From NCBI GenBank assembly GCA_016210895.1, contig JACQTG010000109.1:1-7714 (forward strand): a stretch of 7,714 nucleotides of DNA. The letters are read 5' to 3'. Under the pieces are notes generated by a model that saw only the letters and a program-made list of their open reading frames with translations, was not told where the DNA came from and did not search any database. The position numbers were made by a program, and so were the translations under genes. This document shows, piece by piece, positions 6,240 through 7,714 of the stretch. The DNA comes from Acidobacteriota bacterium (lineage in GTDB: Bacteria; Acidobacteriota; Terriglobia; Acidoferrales; 2-02-FULL-67-57). Every line of letters starts with the position of its first letter. The stretch's first letter is position 1.

Positions 6240-7085
6240 TCAGCGTATTCCGATGGAAATATTACCACTGAAGGTGGTGGCGCGCACGAGGGCGGCGCCG
6301 CTCTGCACGGTGCCGAACAGGCTGCGGGCATAAATCGGCTGCGGCGGGACTCGCCCGTGAGACTTGGGTGTGAGCGGAAAGCTGTTGCTGACGTCGCCTT
6401 GCACCGAGCGGGCGGTGAGTTCGAAGGAGGCGTAGGGGGGCAGCCGCAGTTCAATGGCACCCTGATGGGTGGAGAATTCGTAGGAGCCTCCGCCCACGAC
6501 CTCACCCTGGTAGCGGATGTTCCCTGAGGCGGTACGCGCGGTGAGGGAGCGGCTGATGATATCCGTAAACACCAGGGTGCCGCTCACCGACTCCACTTTC
6601 AAGCGGCCACCGCAGTTGGTGGCGGAGACATCACCGCTGGTGGTGGTTACCTCGATCGTGCCCTCCACCTCCCGCAAGTGCAGCGAAGCAGCGACAGTGT
6701 CAACTTTGACCACCTCGCGCACTCCCTCCACTTCCACCTGGCCCGCCTCCATACGGAGGGAAAGCGTGGCTCGCCCGGGCACCCAGATTTCGTAGTCCAC
6801 AGCCCGCTCGCTGGCCTGGATGTCGGTTTGCAGCACGTGGGTGTGGATGTGCAGCCAATTGGCTGCCTGCTCGATGTGGACTTCCGTGGCGCGCGAGCGC
6901 CGCTCGGCCATGACTCGCACTTGCGGCCGGTCCCAGCCCCGCACGTGCACGCGGCCGGTCAAGTTCTGCACATCGACTAAAGTGTCATCCGATGCTGGCA
7001 GGGTGCGCTCAACGCGCTGGGCCGCCAGCGGGGCAGGAAGCCAGAGGACCACCAGAAGTAAGGCGAGTGTCAAGCGGCTCGGCAT
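6240..7085 (-). CDS. Second secreted DUF4097-type beta-repeat protein
   Basis: The 281-residue product starts with a signal peptide (MPSR, hydrophobic core at about 5-19, LAA before cleavage near residue 22). The mature protein begins with the short strand pattern VDVQNLTGRVHVRGWD that is usual in DUF4097-like proteins. Residues 110-182 contain four coils of 18-19 residues (starting at 110, 128, 146 and 164, for example VTTTSGDVSATNCGG), with a fifth starting at 183 (ARTASGNIRYQG). The end is TTFSGNISIGIR, the typical closing strand. The coil register matches that of the larger paralogue at 2439-3818, but there are fewer coils and no charged tail. ATG 7085 is 7 bases after the anti-sigma stop; no good Shine-Dalgarno site is seen, so translational coupling is likely. 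The frame stays open to a TTG at 7124 inside the upstream gene, which I reject because ATG 7085 starts the signal peptide cleanly. Function is unknown; export to the envelope is likely. Confidence 0.82.
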   Translation of the reverse strand: MPSRLTLALLLVVLWLPAPLAAQRVERTLPASDDTLVDVQNLTGRVHVRGWDRPQVRVMAERRSRATEVHIEQAANWLHIHTHVLQTDIQASERAVDYEIWVPGRATLSLRMEAGQVEVEGVREVVKVDTVAASLHLREVEGTIEVTTTSGDVSATNCGGRLKVESVSGTLVFTDIISRSLTARTASGNIRYQGEVVGGGSYEFSTHQGAIELRLPPYASFELTARSVQGDVSNSFPLTPKSHGRVPPQPIYARSLFGTVQSGAALVRATTFSGNISIGIR

Positions 7086-7092
7086 GGGGGCG

Positions 7093-7714
7093 CTAGCGTA
7101 CCGAGGCGTACCAATCGGCGTCAAGCATCGTCTGGAGCACAGCCGTTTTCTGGATGTAGAGGCGGTTCAACTCGTCCCGGGTCAACTGGTCTTCCGGGTA
7201 GTCGCTGAGCCGCACTTGGCACTGGTTGATGAAGCGGTCCAAGGTCTCCAGGTTGGTCTGGGCGACGACGCTCGACGGCGTCTCCGCTGGGGCCACCTCT
7301 TCTCGCACACTGGCTTCGATGCGATCGAGATGGAGGGCATAGCGCGCGGCGTAGTTCGGGTCGAGTGCCAGCTCGCTCCGGGCCACTTCAATGCGGTTGG
7401 ACAGTGTTTCCGCCACCGGGCCGATCCCCGCGCTGGGGTAGCCCACCAGCAGGGCCGCCGCCACCAGCAAGACGATCAGCGTCGCGCTCACCGCCGGATT
7501 CAACGCAACTGGCTGCATGAGCCAGAAACGTGTTCCCAGCAGAGTTGTCCAGGACGACTCGAACAGGCCTTCCTCCTCGGCGGCCCGGCGAATCCTCCGC
7601 CAGAGCCCCGGGGTGGGCTCATGAGCCGGCAGCCGGCCGGCTGCCCGGCTGATGGCGCCCAGCTCCTCCACCAGGAGCTGGCAGCGGGCACAGGCGTTCA
7701 GGTGGAGCAGGGCC
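7093..7714 (-). CDS. Membrane anti-sigma factor, zinc-finger type, N-terminus beyond the window
   Basis: The frame is open through the right edge. Its first visible residues include HLNACARC (bases 7704-7681), the His-x3-Cys-x2-Cys half of the anti-sigma zinc finger seen also in the protein at 1505-2431. Starting the gene at the GTG at 7671 would cut this motif off, so the real start lies outside the window. A membrane helix follows at 7438-7500 (AVSATLIVLLVAAALLVGY). The last 110 or so residues are helical and charged, with no HEAT-like repeats (for example NLETLDRFINQCQVRLSDY), and should lie outside the membrane. The arrangement suggests a second one-span anti-sigma factor whose sigma gene is probably just outside the window. 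It leads the minus-strand operon, ending 7 bases before the second DUF4097-type gene. Anti-sigma activity is inferred from motif and layout; the external sensor part differs from that of the other operon. Confidence 0.8.
   Translation of the reverse strand, partial: ALLHLNACARCQLLVEELGAISRAAGRLPAHEPTPGLWRRIRRAAEEEGLFESSWTTLLGTRFWLMQPVALNPAVSATLIVLLVAAALLVGYPSAGIGPVAETLSNRIEVARSELALDPNYAARYALHLDRIEASVREEVAPAETPSSVVAQTNLETLDRFINQCQVRLSDYPEDQLTRDELNRLYIQKTAVLQTMLDADWYASVR

Noticed and set aside
5468..6271. Plus-strand open frame of 267 codons opposite shikimate kinase
   Set aside because: Shikimate kinase has every catalytic motif on the minus strand, and the antisense translation shows none.
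1..7714. tRNA, rRNA, CRISPR array, riboswitch or integrase/transposase gene
   Set aside because: I saw no tRNA-like cloverleaf, no regularly spaced DNA repeats and no recombinase motif in any frame.

Overview
The window is GC-rich, tightly packed bacterial DNA. Gene content suggests an Acidobacteriota-like bacterium: an ECF sigma factor, zinc-finger anti-sigma factors, DUF4097-type beta-repeat proteins and a protease-less PDZ protein in one cluster. That placement is inferred from gene style, not from a marker gene.

Layout. Bases 1-674 (+) hold a hypothetical alpha-helical protein whose reading frame is cut by an amber codon at 84-86, so it is a likely pseudogene or a sequence error. A 108-bp fold-back element (671-778) with perfect 16-bp inverted ends sits exactly on its stop codon. 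Next is a compact plus-strand operon: ECF sigma factor (852-1481), membrane anti-sigma factor with a zinc finger inside and HEAT-like repeats outside (1505-2431), secreted DUF4097-type protein with ten exact 18-residue units (2439-3818), and exported tandem-PDZ protein without a protease domain (3880-4917).

The minus strand carries a convergent second operon. Reading from the right edge: a second zinc-finger/one-TM anti-sigma protein whose start lies beyond the window (7714-7093), a second DUF4097-type protein (7085-6240), shikimate kinase (6196-5645) and a secreted protein of unknown function (5667-4939). The last two overlap by 23 nt. The operons meet tail to tail with 21 bases between their stop codons, and both stop codons lie in the stem of one small palindrome.

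How they may work together: both operons pair a membrane anti-sigma protein with an exported DUF4097-type beta-repeat protein. The plausible picture is two envelope-sensing modules. In the left one, an outside signal acts through the HEAT-like domain to free the sigma factor, with the DUF4097 and PDZ proteins as envelope-side effectors or sensors. The sigma partner of the right-hand anti-sigma protein is not in view. Only the sigma/anti-sigma and shikimate kinase functions rest on strong motifs; the rest of the pathway is inference.
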